A stretch of 64,000 bases of DNA. It comes from Unio delphinus (taxonomy: Eukaryota; Mollusca; Bivalvia; Unionida; Unionidae). The stretch is taken from assembly GCA_029339505.1 (NCBI GenBank), contig JAQISU010000096.1, positions 1,512,501-1,576,500 of the forward strand, written 5' to 3'. The position numbers and the translations under genes are program-made. Each line of letters starts with the position of its first letter. Within the stretch, counting starts at the first letter, position 1. The notes beneath the pieces were generated by a model that was given only the letters and a program-made list of their open reading frames with translations, was not told the DNA's origin and ran no database searches. Below, in pieces: positions 23,957 through 33,094 of this stretch.

Positions 23957-25018
23957 ATGACCGCAACAGCATTAACTACTAAATTGGCACGAGAAAGACT
24001 GGTAGCTATTAAGAAGTTTTTACCATTCAGAGACCGATTACGTGATAAACTTCAACGACGACAAGAACTACAAACTGACTTTTCTGTTTCAAGTGAACAT
24101 CTGTTTGCCCCAATAACGAGCGTGACCAAAGATGTAAAAACGGCAACAGAGCATGCGATATACGGAGATATCCCTGAGGAAGGAGCGCTACGAGAAGTTC
24201 CTGTTCTTGGTGTGCTTGAAAAGATAGCAGCGGAAACTGAAAAGACATTAGCGCTGTTACAATAAAACCACCTGGTCCGAAAAAGACTAATGATGAAACA
24301 GTAGATGAATTACGCGCGCGATTTAACGAAGAAGGGTTAGCAAAAATTGATAAGACTGACCCAGCAGAGTTTCCTGTACTTGTTGTTACGACGTATGAAA
24401 ACAGAAAAAAATGTTAAAACCAGAACAACACAAGTATGTAAGAGGTATACAACATTGGGCTGATATATTTTACAAAATTAAAACTAACACAAGTAGAGTT
24501 GACAAGGACAATACATCATATATTGAATATCTCAAAATGGTGAGTACAGTGTATAATCAATATGAAAAGCAAAAATCACAAGGACTGCATCGGTGGCGAC
24601 AACAACCTGCAAAAAAATATCTTTTTCACCTGCTAAACAACAACCGGATTCGGAAACAGTGGAGTCTGATCAGCCCGAAGATGATTTAGAAGAAGACAAA
24701 GCAGCTGGATATAGTAGTGGAAAGGGTTTTTCTGGTAGCGGCAATGACAAAGTCAATGATGGAAACTCTTCGAGTGAAAAATCTTCGATTTTGAACTCAA
24801 CCGTGACATGCCCTGGTAATATTTTCAGTGATATATCACGGTTAGAGGTACTTGTGGGTGGAAAACGAGCCGGAAACAACTCCGTTGAAATAATTAATGA
24901 AGCAGCTGATATCTGCAGACGATTATTTGCCAACGGTATCATGGACATTGATGTATATCGAGAACTCATTGATGAATTAGTAGATGGGTTTGACCACCAT
25001 GATGTTTACAGCGATTAA
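23957..25018 (+). pseudogene. Unknown structural-block protein, at least two frameshifts
   Basis: The start ATG at 23,957 follows GTGGGTTTTTACAATA, matching the shared promoter. The first frame gives helical, basic MTATALTTKLARERLVAIKK and RLRDKLQRRQEL and stops near 24,262. The next frame (to 24,417) reads DELRARFNEEGLAKIDKTD and VLVVTTYENRKK. It continues at 24,411 with QHKYVRGIQHWADIFYKIKT and EKQKSQGLHRWRQQPAKK. A homopolymer of seven A near 24,610 shifts into 24,620-25,018, an acidic and Gly/Ser-rich linker plus a compact end (NEAADICRRLFANGIMDIDV). The pieces read as one protein of roughly 350 residues. No family is named with confidence; it could be a scaffold or core protein. Confidence 0.5.
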
Positions 25019-25141
25019 ACTCGAAGAGTTTCAAATCGAAGATTTTTCACTCTAATAGTTTCAAATCCATAGGTGAAAATTTCAAAGAAATTTTCCATTT
25101 TCACTCAAGGAGTTTCACACTAGTATTTTGAAATTGCTAGC

Positions 25142-25174
25142 AATTGAAAACACTAGTGTTTTTATAACAAGATG
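25142..25174 (+). promoter_or_regulatory. Viral promoter with 16-bp palindrome at start codon
   Basis: CAATTG precedes AAAACACTAGTGTTTT (25,147-25,162), a perfect palindrome, then TATAACAAGATG. Very similar elements precede the genes at 25,704 and 27,238, and weaker versions those at 23,957 and 28,162. The ATG lies within about 10 bp of the TATAA-like core, implying a very short leader. Confidence 0.6.
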
Positions 25175-25654
25175 ATCATACACTACAACCATGATAAACT
25201 AACAATCGTGTATGTGGTAAACTCACGATTGCCTGTTTATAGAGCATATTTCGGAGATGATTTTGGCAATACCATTGCGGGGTTATTTACAAGAATGGCC
25301 CCAAAAGTAGAGCCGCTAGTTAAAAAATTAGGAATGAAAGCCATTGATGTTATTCGTGATAAAGGAATTAACGCTGTTGGAAATCTTGCCGGAAAGGCAT
25401 TTTCTGCAGCGAAAGATAAAATAACATCATTGGTGCGACGACGAAAAAAGCAACCAGTTGTACTGCCATCTACAACAGAGATGCCTGCAAGTGTCAGCAA
25501 AGCAATAAATAACGCAGTGGAAGAAAAACTAGCGTCAATGGTGGCTACACCGGTGACTCCATCACTTGATGTACAAAATAGCGCTATCATGAACGCGATA
25601 GCGGGAAGTGGTTTGAAACAAAAAAGAAATTTGAAGAATGTTCAACGACGATGA
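25172..25654 (+). CDS. Basic minor virion protein candidate
   Basis: The 160-residue frame is intact. The start follows the palindromic promoter. After a short N terminus it has RAYFGDDFGNTIAGLFTRMA, an amphipathic stretch, then KAFSAAKDKITSLVRRRKKQ and a basic C-terminal tail (LKQKRNLKNVQRR). Gly/Phe-rich amphipathic starts and basic tails are typical of DNA-core or membrane-lytic minor capsid proteins such as adenovirus core or VI-like proteins. This assignment is by composition and position next to the capsid gene, not by a signature. Confidence 0.5.
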   Translation: MIIHYNHDKLTIVYVVNSRLPVYRAYFGDDFGNTIAGLFTRMAPKVEPLVKKLGMKAIDVIRDKGINAVGNLAGKAFSAAKDKITSLVRRRKKQPVVLPSTTEMPASVSKAINNAVEEKLASMVATPVTPSLDVQNSAIMNAIAGSGLKQKRNLKNVQRR

Positions 25655-25671
25655 TGATTACAAAGAGTTTC

Positions 25672-25706
25672 ACAATTGAAAATACTAGTGTTTTTATAAT
25701 AAAATG
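25672..25706 (+). promoter_or_regulatory. Viral promoter before candidate capsid gene
   Basis: CAATTGAAAATACTAGTGTT followed by TTTATAATAAAATG. It differs from the 25,142 element by one base in the palindrome. Confidence 0.6.
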
Positions 25707-27153
25707 TTTAAACAACAAGATGATCCAGCGTTTGACATGGATGCCCTAGTGCGCAAGGACGATTCCGTCCGCGATTATCAATACTATTCCTATCATGCAA
25801 TACAACCAAACTTACGATCGCGAATTGAACTTCAAGTTCAAGATACCAGTAAATACTTTTTGCCGTGTGAAGCATTTATTGAAGTAGAAGGATAACTTGT
25901 AACAAATGTTGCAGCTGATACACCATATGCAGATAATGCAAATATCCGAGTTGGTTCGTCAACAACGGCATCATGGCGTTATTTGAAAGTGCAAGATATC
26001 TCATTGATGGAAAAGAAATTGAATCAATAGACCGTGAGGTTGATGTTGCAACAACAATAATCGGGCTAGCAAGACATTCTGATGATTATACAAGGTCGGC
26101 TGGTCCGTCTATGATGTTTGCAAAGGATACCTCTGATAACGCTGACCACCTTCAGTACATTAAAGTAAGAACAGCGCAGGCTACTGCAGAAGCCGATCAA
26201 CAATTCGCAGCTAATCTAGACCGCGAAGCAAGACCAGCCGCTGAATTCGACATTATAAAAAGAGTCAATGAACGTTTCAATTTAGGGTAACACGAAGGGG
26301 GGCATTGCAAGGGCAACGCCGTCAGTTTTCATGTGCAATTCCGTTGCATCATATTTTCGGATTCTGTAGAAACGTCAGAAAAGTCATCTATGGAGCGAAG
26401 AATACAGTAGCGTTAGTGCGAAAGGGTAATGACAATGATGCAATCTTGCGTGCTAATGGTGTCGATGATGGTAAAGTTGTTTTAACTAAATTGGTATTGT
26501 GGATGCCAGTGTTAACTCCATCAATTACCGCAGAAGAGATGCTACTCTCATTTATTGATGCGGGTGGCAAATCATTGCTAAGTTGGCTAACAACAACGAC
26601 TGATGCCAAAGAGGATAATGTAGATGGTACATTTACATGGGATTTAGCATCAAAACAAGGCGTTTCAGCTCCACGCCATATATTTATAGTGCTGCAGATT
26701 AGGGAACGATTAGGTCGTCAACTATCCAGCCATATGATATTTGATCAATTAGGGGTCGAGGAGGTTTCGCTGAGAATAAACGGACAACAGGAACCATTCG
26801 AGGATATACAGCTTGATTACAATAGCAACCACATAGCACGTGTGTATCATAGAATGCTGTCATATATGGGTCGTGATCAAAATGTTGATACTGGTTTACA
26901 AATATCGCAACTTGATTTTAAAAGCCTCTATCCGATTTATTACTTTTCACTTGAACATCTTGATTTAACAAGACAATCCGTTGTTGATATATATTTTCGA
27001 GCTCGTGTGAAACGCCCAACTAATGCGGCGGGGGATGTTATCCTTATCCCAAATTACAGAGCGGTTGCTGTCATTCTCATTGATAAATCAATGTTGTTAG
27101 AAGGAGTTGGCGGACGAATGAGACTTATTGATGCACCAGTGGAAAATCTTTGA
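25704..27153 (+). pseudogene. Candidate major capsid protein (double jelly-roll), broken in three
   Basis: The first frame starts at ATG 25,704 (residues RDYQYYSYHAIQPN, then QVQDTSKYFLPCEAFIEVEG) and ends in a TAA at 25,893-25,895. A shifted frame (25,973-26,290) gives MALFESARYLIDGKEIE and RPAAEFDIIKRVNERFNLG. A third (26,305-27,153) gives IPLHHIFGFCRNVRKVIYGA, VLTKLVLWMPVLTPSI, YRAVAVILIDKSM. Total length is about 480 residues, right for a compact double jelly-roll capsid protein of virus-like mobile elements. It is the longest structural gene and lies between minor-protein and protease genes. The fold is inferred; no structure prediction was run. Confidence 0.6.
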
Positions 27154-27237
27154 TTAAAAAATCCTTGTTGAAATCGTGAAAATCGTTTACGATTTCACAA
27201 TTAGATCAATTGAAAGCATAATGTGTTTTACAATAAA

Positions 27238-27669
27238 ATGCCATATAGTGTTGTTAGTGTCAAGTTGACTGATGGTCAGGTCAAGAAATTAAAATCAAAA
27301 TCCGCTAAAGAATGCGGAACCACAATAACGTTGAAACCAGCGCAGATGTCCGGCGGTACACATAAAATATCATTGATGGATCGTCAAATAAAACATTTCA
27401 ATGATGCGCTAAAGAATAAGCGAGGGGTTCAAATTGTATTTTCAAAGGCTGCAGTCGCCAACATGATAAAATCAGGTGGTATATTTCCATTGTTAGCTGC
27501 AATACCAGCATTGATTTCAGCGGCTGCCCCAGCGGTGGCGAAAGCGGCTGCGTTGGGGGCCGTTGGTACCAAGGCAGGGATGGCACTAAAAAAGGCAACT
27601 GGACAGGGCTATAAAAAAGGGAAAGACTACCAGGAACCCCGTATTCATGGGACAGCGGAAAGGGTCTGA
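27238..27669 (+). CDS. Small virion protein with Ala/Gly-rich hydrophobic tail
   Basis: The start is set at ATG 27,238, just after TGTGTTTTACAATAAA, the promoter type of this element; the 27,223 start would put the promoter inside the gene. The 143-residue protein has an N-terminal basic region (MPYSVVSVKLTDGQVKKLK), a middle with KISLMDRQIKHFNDALKN, then GGIFPLLAAIPALISAAAP and AKAAALGAVGTKAG, a strongly hydrophobic Ala-rich segment that could insert into membranes. The tail is basic. The composition suggests an adenovirus VI- or X-like minor capsid or core protein. The frame is intact. Confidence 0.6.
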   Translation: MPYSVVSVKLTDGQVKKLKSKSAKECGTTITLKPAQMSGGTHKISLMDRQIKHFNDALKNKRGVQIVFSKAAVANMIKSGGIFPLLAAIPALISAAAPAVAKAAALGAVGTKAGMALKKATGQGYKKGKDYQEPRIHGTAERV

Positions 27670-27712
27670 GAATCCCAGGAACGGTTTATTAGTTGAAAAC
27701 CCAATTATCCCC

Positions 27713-28053
27713 ATGTCCAATTTTAATTTAATTGATGCTGTTAAAAAAACTAGCGATAAAAAACTTCAGAAGGGTTTTTATGAGAGATCAATTACCAAGA
27801 AAACCAAATAACGTTGAAACCGGTATCATCAATCTTGATAACTCCGACGGTGAGGGAACTCACTGGGTTGCATACGCGATTGATCCACGTGGGATTGTTT
27901 TTTCGATTCATATGGGTTAGCCCTACCAAAAGAGTTTATGCGGTATATATCAAATCGCTCAATTCCGATTTTTTTTATTCCACGCTGCCAACACAACAAT
28001 TAAACGATCCACCAATATGCGGCCGTGAAGTATTAAATGTTAAATATCATTAA
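27713..28053 (+). pseudogene. Adenain-like cysteine protease, frameshifted
   Basis: This family matures capsid and core proteins. The N-terminal piece can start at ATG 27,713 or 27,732. The middle frame carries RVFMRDQLPRKPNNVETGII and GEGTHWVAYAIDP, where His of the GTHWVAY box is the catalytic His. A frameshift near 27,905-27,960 leads into the third piece with PTQQLNDPPICGREVLNV, where a Gln followed by Cys in a CGxxxL context fits the oxyanion and nucleophile residues. At about 115 residues joined, it is shorter than adenovirus protease, so the C-terminal part may be shortened as well. The order His before Cys is correct for the family. Confidence 0.72.
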
Positions 28054-28161
28054 AATCCTTTGGATTTCCGTGGAAACCACCACATATTGTTGTAAACGAA
28101 TATACCAGTGGGAGGTTTTTAGAAAATCTTTAAATTGAAAACACAAGTTGCGCTAACAATA

Positions 28162-29093
28162 ATGATTGATATTTGGGGACGTCCTATTTCAATGTGGAAA
28201 CCAACAGCGGAAACATATGCGTATTCTATCAAGGATGTAAAAAAAATAATTGAAGATGAAATCGCTGAGACGTTGAATTTAACAAGTGTTGACCCTGGGG
28301 AAATAGTTGTATTTCAAGATCGCCAGGGCAATTGAAAACCAGTAATGTGTCATTGGATGACATTTTAACACGACAACGCGATTTTGCTGAAAACACAATA
28401 GCGTTGTATTCCAACGATGGAAAACTCAAACCGGGCGCACTTATATATACGATCACAAATACACTTGCCAACTACGATAAAGAATTTGACGGTCATGTGA
28501 AAAATTATAACCAATTTCGCAAAAATGTCATTCATAAGTTCTTTGGGTCTCCAATGGTAGTTACGCCACCCCTTGCGGAAGTTAATTCATTTATTGATGA
28601 TCAAAAGGTCATTAATGACCTCACTGATAAATTTTTTACAACAACAACATCCGAAAACGTGTCAACTACATATTCGGAAATAATCAAAAAACTTAATGAA
28701 ATCGCTGATATTAAAAAATCTATCGAGGATAGTAATACAACAGTTGATGCCGTCAAAGATGATTTTCCTAAAATGATCGAACGACTCGACAAGATAAAAA
28801 TTCCACACTCCGCAGAAAATATCCGTAATGTCGTGTATGTGGTTCGGTACGGAACTCTCGATTGGGTCAAAGACACTAATAATCGAATAGATTTTACTCC
28901 AACTGTAAAAGGCATCTATCGATTTACGTTAACTACATTTGGCGGGGATAATTTTAATATTTGAAATAATTATGGTGGTGTCGGTGATGATCAAACCGCT
29001 GTAAATACAATAACACAGCGAATTGATGCAAATTCCACTTGGACTATTTTATATTATCGTCTATTCGAGTTGTTAGAGTTAGATTACCAATAA
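28162..29093 (+). pseudogene. Unknown coiled-coil protein of the structural block, broken
   Basis: ATG 28,162 follows GAAAACACAAGTTGCGCTAA and CAATA, a weak copy of the promoter. The first frame has MIDIWGRPISMWKPTAETYA and ends at a TGA (28,333-28,335). The main frame (28,332-28,964) starts SNVSLDDILTRQRDFAENTI and carries a helical, coiled-coil-like stretch around SEIIKKLNEIADIKKSIEDS, then a beta-rich end (GIYRFTLTTFGGDNFNI). A further frame extends to 29,093 (DANSTWTILYYRLFELLELD). A coiled coil followed by a beta-rich end is reminiscent of fibre or spike proteins. That role is a guess. Confidence 0.45.
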
Positions 29094-29144
29094 CATATGT
29101 GATAGAATTTATAACAAATATACCTGTAGAAGATTAATTCAACG

Positions 29145-29433
29145 ATGACATTTCCAATAACGATGACATCACCAATGATTCCATCATCGCAATATCGCTA
29201 TGATACGGTCAAAGAATTTTCACTGAAACTCAAAACACTCGCTGAGGAGTATGCAATGAAAATAAAAAAAATATCGCAGGAGAATTATAGTCAATGACGT
29301 TACAGTGTATTCGGTATCTGGTGTAATGGCCGGAGCTGGTATTATACTGTCTTCAGTGACGATGATAGCTCCGGTTGCTGTTCCAATTTGTATATGTATT
29401 TGTATATTTATGATTCCGCAGTATCAAAATTAG
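29145..29433 (+). pseudogene. Small membrane protein, one frameshift
   Basis: This gene is short and easily missed. ATG 29,145 opens MTFPITMTSPMIPSSQYRYD then a basic helix (KEFSLKLKTLAEEYAMKIKK) and a stop near 29,297. The following frame reads NDVTVYSVSGVMAGAGIILS and TMIAPVAVPICICICIFMIP up to 29,433, a long hydrophobic segment. Together they would be roughly 95 residues with one or two membrane spans. Its place between fibre-like and penton-like genes suggests a virion membrane or assembly protein. The function is unknown. Confidence 0.45.
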
Positions 29434-29457
29434 AAATTGTAAACAACGATAATAATA

Positions 29458-30820
29458 ATGTCACTAAAACTTGAAGAGTTTCAACTACTTCAACGAATAG
29501 CAGAAAATACCACTTCGGTGAAAACAAGCATGATATCAATAACATCAACAAACCCTGAATTCAGTGTGAATTTCCCTTCTCCGGTTCCTGTGAAAGAGAT
29601 AGCGCTAGCTAAATTACGAGTATACCATAGTTGGCTTAATATCAGATCGGTTGCATTTGGCGGTCAGCAACCCAATAATTCGTTGGTGTTCTCGTATAAG
29701 AATAAACCCGATGGCACCCCAGACTGGAACGTTGTTTCCATACCAACTGGGTCGTACCAAATTGAACAAATTGATGCTGAATTGCAACGTAGAATAAAAT
29801 CAATCACGGGAAAAGAATCAAAAATAGCTATTAAAGTTCATCAACCGACGTTATCATCCGCGATTGAAATAAGCGCAGAGGGATACGTTGTAGATATTTA
29901 TAACAGCTCAATAAGAATAGTGTTAGGATGGCCTGAAATACGACCTCGACCGAAACTAGTTAATATACCACCTGAACCATAAAAATCTGATTATATCACC
30001 GACAGGATAAAATCTGATAATCCAGTAAAAAGCTATAGCGGTTACAATAAATTGAATTTTTTCACTGGGGTAATAGAAGGTTGCGGTATTAGATATTACA
30101 CAACTCGACAGGATAAAATCACTGAAAATTTCACAGCGTTCAATGACGATTTTTCACTGTTGTTAATATCTCTTAAATCCGGTACTCTTACCCGAGATGA
30201 ATTTATCAGCGTCATAGAAACATGTAACAAAATCATCAATGACATGGAAATATTTCATTTGCCAATCATTCAAGAGGTATTAAGTGACGATAATCCTAAA
30301 ACAAGAACAGAATTTGCAACGAAGTATAATATACGTGTAGAAGATATTCTCACATTCAAACTACACGGATATAATATCTTAGAACTACAAAAATCTCTCA
30401 ATGATGCCATCGATGAAGGTTTCAAAAAAATCCATGACACATGGAAAAAAAATAACATCACCGGAAATAGAAATCCTGACACATAATACTGACCCAGACG
30501 GAGGCGGCAGGCATATTGCCCCGCACAATGTAAATATTTCATCGGTGATTACGCTCAATTTAGTATGTGATGCTATCGAAGGAAGCTATCAAATTAATCT
30601 TGAGCAATGAAATCAAGCCCAACAAGGATATATTCTTTATTCATATGCACCAACAGCTCCTCCAGGATTTTTAATAGTGGAGGATCCAACTAATTCCGTC
30701 TATATGCGATGTCATAATAATTCGTTAACGAGAATTAATTTCAGACTCACTGATCAGTCCAATAATCTAATTGATTTACGAGGTGAGGTGTTAGCGATTA
30801 GTCTGTTTGTGAAATCCTAA
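29458..30820 (+). pseudogene. Penton-like minor capsid protein with an internal insertion
   Basis: The N-terminal half (29,458-29,982) is intact: STNPEFSVNFPSPVPVKEIA, NNSLVFSYKNKPDGTPDWNV, IPTGSYQIEQIDAELQRRI, YNSSIRIVLGWPEI. These are strand-rich motifs of the Polinton single jelly-roll minor capsid. The C-terminal half (30,490-30,820, interrupted by a TGA near 30,608) has VNISSVITLNLVCDAIEGSY, then YILYSYAPTAPPGF and DLRGEVLAISLFVKS. Between them lies about 500 bp in another frame (30,052-30,486), mostly helical, that does not belong to a simple jelly roll. The pentameric vertex role is inferred from the family. Confidence 0.6.
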
Positions 30821-31018
30821 AAGGATTTTCGTCGTAAATGATTTTCATCGTAAATTGCTAGCAATTTCAAGGATAATTTATTAACCCAGCGGCTGGGGTG
30901 CGCAATGGCGTCATTTTTTTTGCTACAAAATCTTTGATTTCCAAGCGTTAATTTGCCGATTGGACAGCATTTGTAGAAAGCCTCAGATTAGCGAATGGAC
31001 GCCTGTATTCACGTCTGT

Positions 31019-31396
31019 GGTTAAAAATCTTCGATGCGTGATGCAGCAGTACATGGCGACAATAACCCGCGTCGACTTTTTTTAAGTTCTGTTTTGCCGA
31101 ATGGAGGCTTCTATAAAGCATTTTCGAGGAAGCCTTGGATTGGCAAATCGACGCCTGGAAAAAGTTGTAGGATTTTCATCATAAATGATTGTTAACCCAT
31201 AGCAGCAGAGGGGGCGATGACAATATCGTTTCGACCCCCGATGATTGAAAAATCGCTAAGTCTCAGTTTGCCAAATGGAGACTTTCTTTATTTTTTGGTT
31301 AAAACATGAGATTTCGTAGAAAGTCTCTATTTTGCCGTTTTGACGGTTTAAATCGATTTTGTCGCAAAAGTTGTAGGATTCGCCACCTCTGCTGCC
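31019..31396 (-). repeat. Right terminal inverted repeat
   Basis: Mirror image of 17,269-17,652. It ends CCACCTCTGCTGCC, then the direct repeat GCCTT at 31,397-31,401. The few differences from the left copy suggest either a modest age or some homogenisation. The flanking inner region 30,900-31,018 carries diverged copies of sub-terminal motifs such as GCGAATGGACGCCTG. Confidence 0.9.
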
Positions 31397-31401
31397 GCCT
31401 T

Positions 31402-32354
31402 CTTAATTAATCGCGAAGTATCTCTAATATTTATTTGTCTGTAAACTGTAAATTCGTTCTGCGATTACTCCATGGTTTATAATTTCTACTTAGTGCTTAA
31501 TTTATACTGCTGGTATCAACTAACTGTAATGGACAATCAGTTTATGTGTACATTTATTTGTCCATTACCTATCGTGCACTTTTCTTGACCGAAAGATCGA
31601 AGATAGTTCCTTCTGCGGCTACCCTATAGTGTATAATATCTACTTAGTGCTTAATTTATACTGCTGGTATCATCTGATTGAAACGGATAATCAGTTTATG
31701 TACTTCTAACTCTAGATCTCTGGCTATATCTCATTCGATTATACAGATAGCCAACACATGTTGTTACTAAATGTCTAGAAGGCATATCGGTTTATTTTAC
31801 CGAATCACTTAAACAAACAATAAGTAGATGTTCGATTTGTTGTAGAGTCACAATCCTTTTTTTCTAACACTAATTTCTTAAACAGCTAACTTGATAAAAA
31901 GTTCCGGTGCTAGAGAGTTTTGCCTTAGCTCATAAGGGCCTAATATTCAGTATAATAGTATATAGTTGTGTTAAATAGAATAAAATGAAATCAATCTTAG
32001 TAGAAATTAAAAATTACTTATAATACAATGTAGAGAAAATTTCAATCTTGCTACTTTTACTAAAACATTATATCCTAATAAGGATCTGGTACACAACATC
32101 TATTCATTTCATGTTACTTCTGTCTGGAACACGTTCAAATGCCCTAATTTAGAAGGATTCCCATTCTTCATAGAAGATACATGGCCCTCGTTCTGCTCAG
32201 AGTTTGGCTAATGTCGTTTTGTAGTTTAGGTTAGACTAAACTACAAAAAGAAAGGTTTATATGATAAAACTTTCTTTTTACCACAAACCAATTTACACAT
32301 AAGGTTAAAAGAACTCGTATAAATTACAGTGTATGATTATAATATATTGTTATA
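31402..32354. other. Spacer between viral element and gypsy element, with tandem duplication and hairpins
   Basis: No gene is recognised. A 154-bp-period duplication has copies starting near 31,478 and 31,632, sharing CTACTTAGTGCTTAATTTAT and ACTGCTGGTATCA. A 13-bp perfect stem TTTTGTAGTTTAG/CTAAACTACAAAA (32,217-32,248) abuts a second stem AAAAAGAAAG/CTTTCTTTTT (32,245-32,280). No 3' LTR for the neighbouring gypsy element was found here. Confidence 0.6.
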
Positions 32355-32969
32355 CACGGGAAGGAGCGTCTGCTATTACATTATCGTTTCCCTTGATGTG
32401 CCGGATGTCAAGATTATATTCCTGCAATAACAAACTCCACTTTATTAATATATTGGTTTAACTTGTCCATGTCCCACAATATGTCCTAAAAAATCACACT
32501 ATCACGGCAGAACTCACTTTTAGATAAATTAACTGTCACACATGCATCATTGAGTCTGTCAAAGAATTTTCGAATTGTTGCTAGATGTTCTATCCAGGTG
32601 TCGTTGTAGCTGATGACGTCATCTATATGGGTATCACAATTTTCTTGTTGACCCTTTCATCCCGAATGGCATTACTTTATATTGGTAAAGTCCATCTGGA
32701 ATCACAAATGCCGAGATTTCCTTTCCTCTTTCCGTTAGTGGAATCTGCCAAAATCCTTTCAGAAGGACAAATTTGGTGACATACTTGGCATTCCCGATTT
32801 TATCAATACAATCGTCAATTCTTGGTAATGTTAATGAATCTGTTTTTGTCACACTGTTCACCTTCCTATAATCAGTGCACATACGGAAAGTTTTATCTGG
32901 TTTTGGAACAAGCATGTATGGTGAACTCCAATCACTTTTACTGGGCTCGATAAAATCATTCTCCAGCAA
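32355..32969 (-). pseudogene. Reverse transcriptase and RNase H remnant of gypsy element
   Basis: The finger/palm start is clear: FIEPSKSDWSSPYMLVPKPD, FRMCTDYRKVNSVTKTDSL, then FVLLKGFWQIPLTERGKE, where the first catalytic Asp (normally FDLLKG) is Val, and YQYKVMPFGMK. The next frame holds a YxDD-like box as HIDDVI near 32,615. The RNase H domain is mostly deleted; only its end remains (LDIRHIKGNDNVIADAPSRV, stop at 32,355). It is not catalytically competent. Confidence 0.85.
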
Positions 32970-33094
32970 ATATTGAATTTCCTTTTTTAAGTATTCTTGT
33001 GTGGATGTTGTTTGACAAGTTTGGAATTTACAATTTCAACGTCATGAAAAAATTGGTTTGTCTTTGTAAGAACATCTATAAATAAGTGCTCATA

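Larger units (their letters stand above)
17264..31401. mobile_element. Polinton/adintovirus-like endogenous element with target duplication
   Basis: The 14.1-kb unit is bounded by terminal inverted repeats (17,269-17,652; 31,019-31,396) and a direct repeat GCCTT on both outsides (17,264-17,268; 31,397-31,401). Inside are an rve integrase, a family B DNA polymerase, a packaging ATPase remnant, an adenain-like protease and jelly-roll capsid candidates, which together define the Polinton/Maverick and adintovirus group. Unlike textbook Polintons it also has an SF1 helicase with HNH-like domain fused to the polymerase, and a phospholipase A2 protein. The GC content is somewhat higher than the flanks. 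Most genes contain stops or frameshifts, so the copy looks defective. Confidence 0.9.

Noticed and set aside
31402..32354. 3' LTR of the gypsy element
   Set aside because: No sequence matching the 5' LTR ends or its TATA and polyadenylation region was found here.
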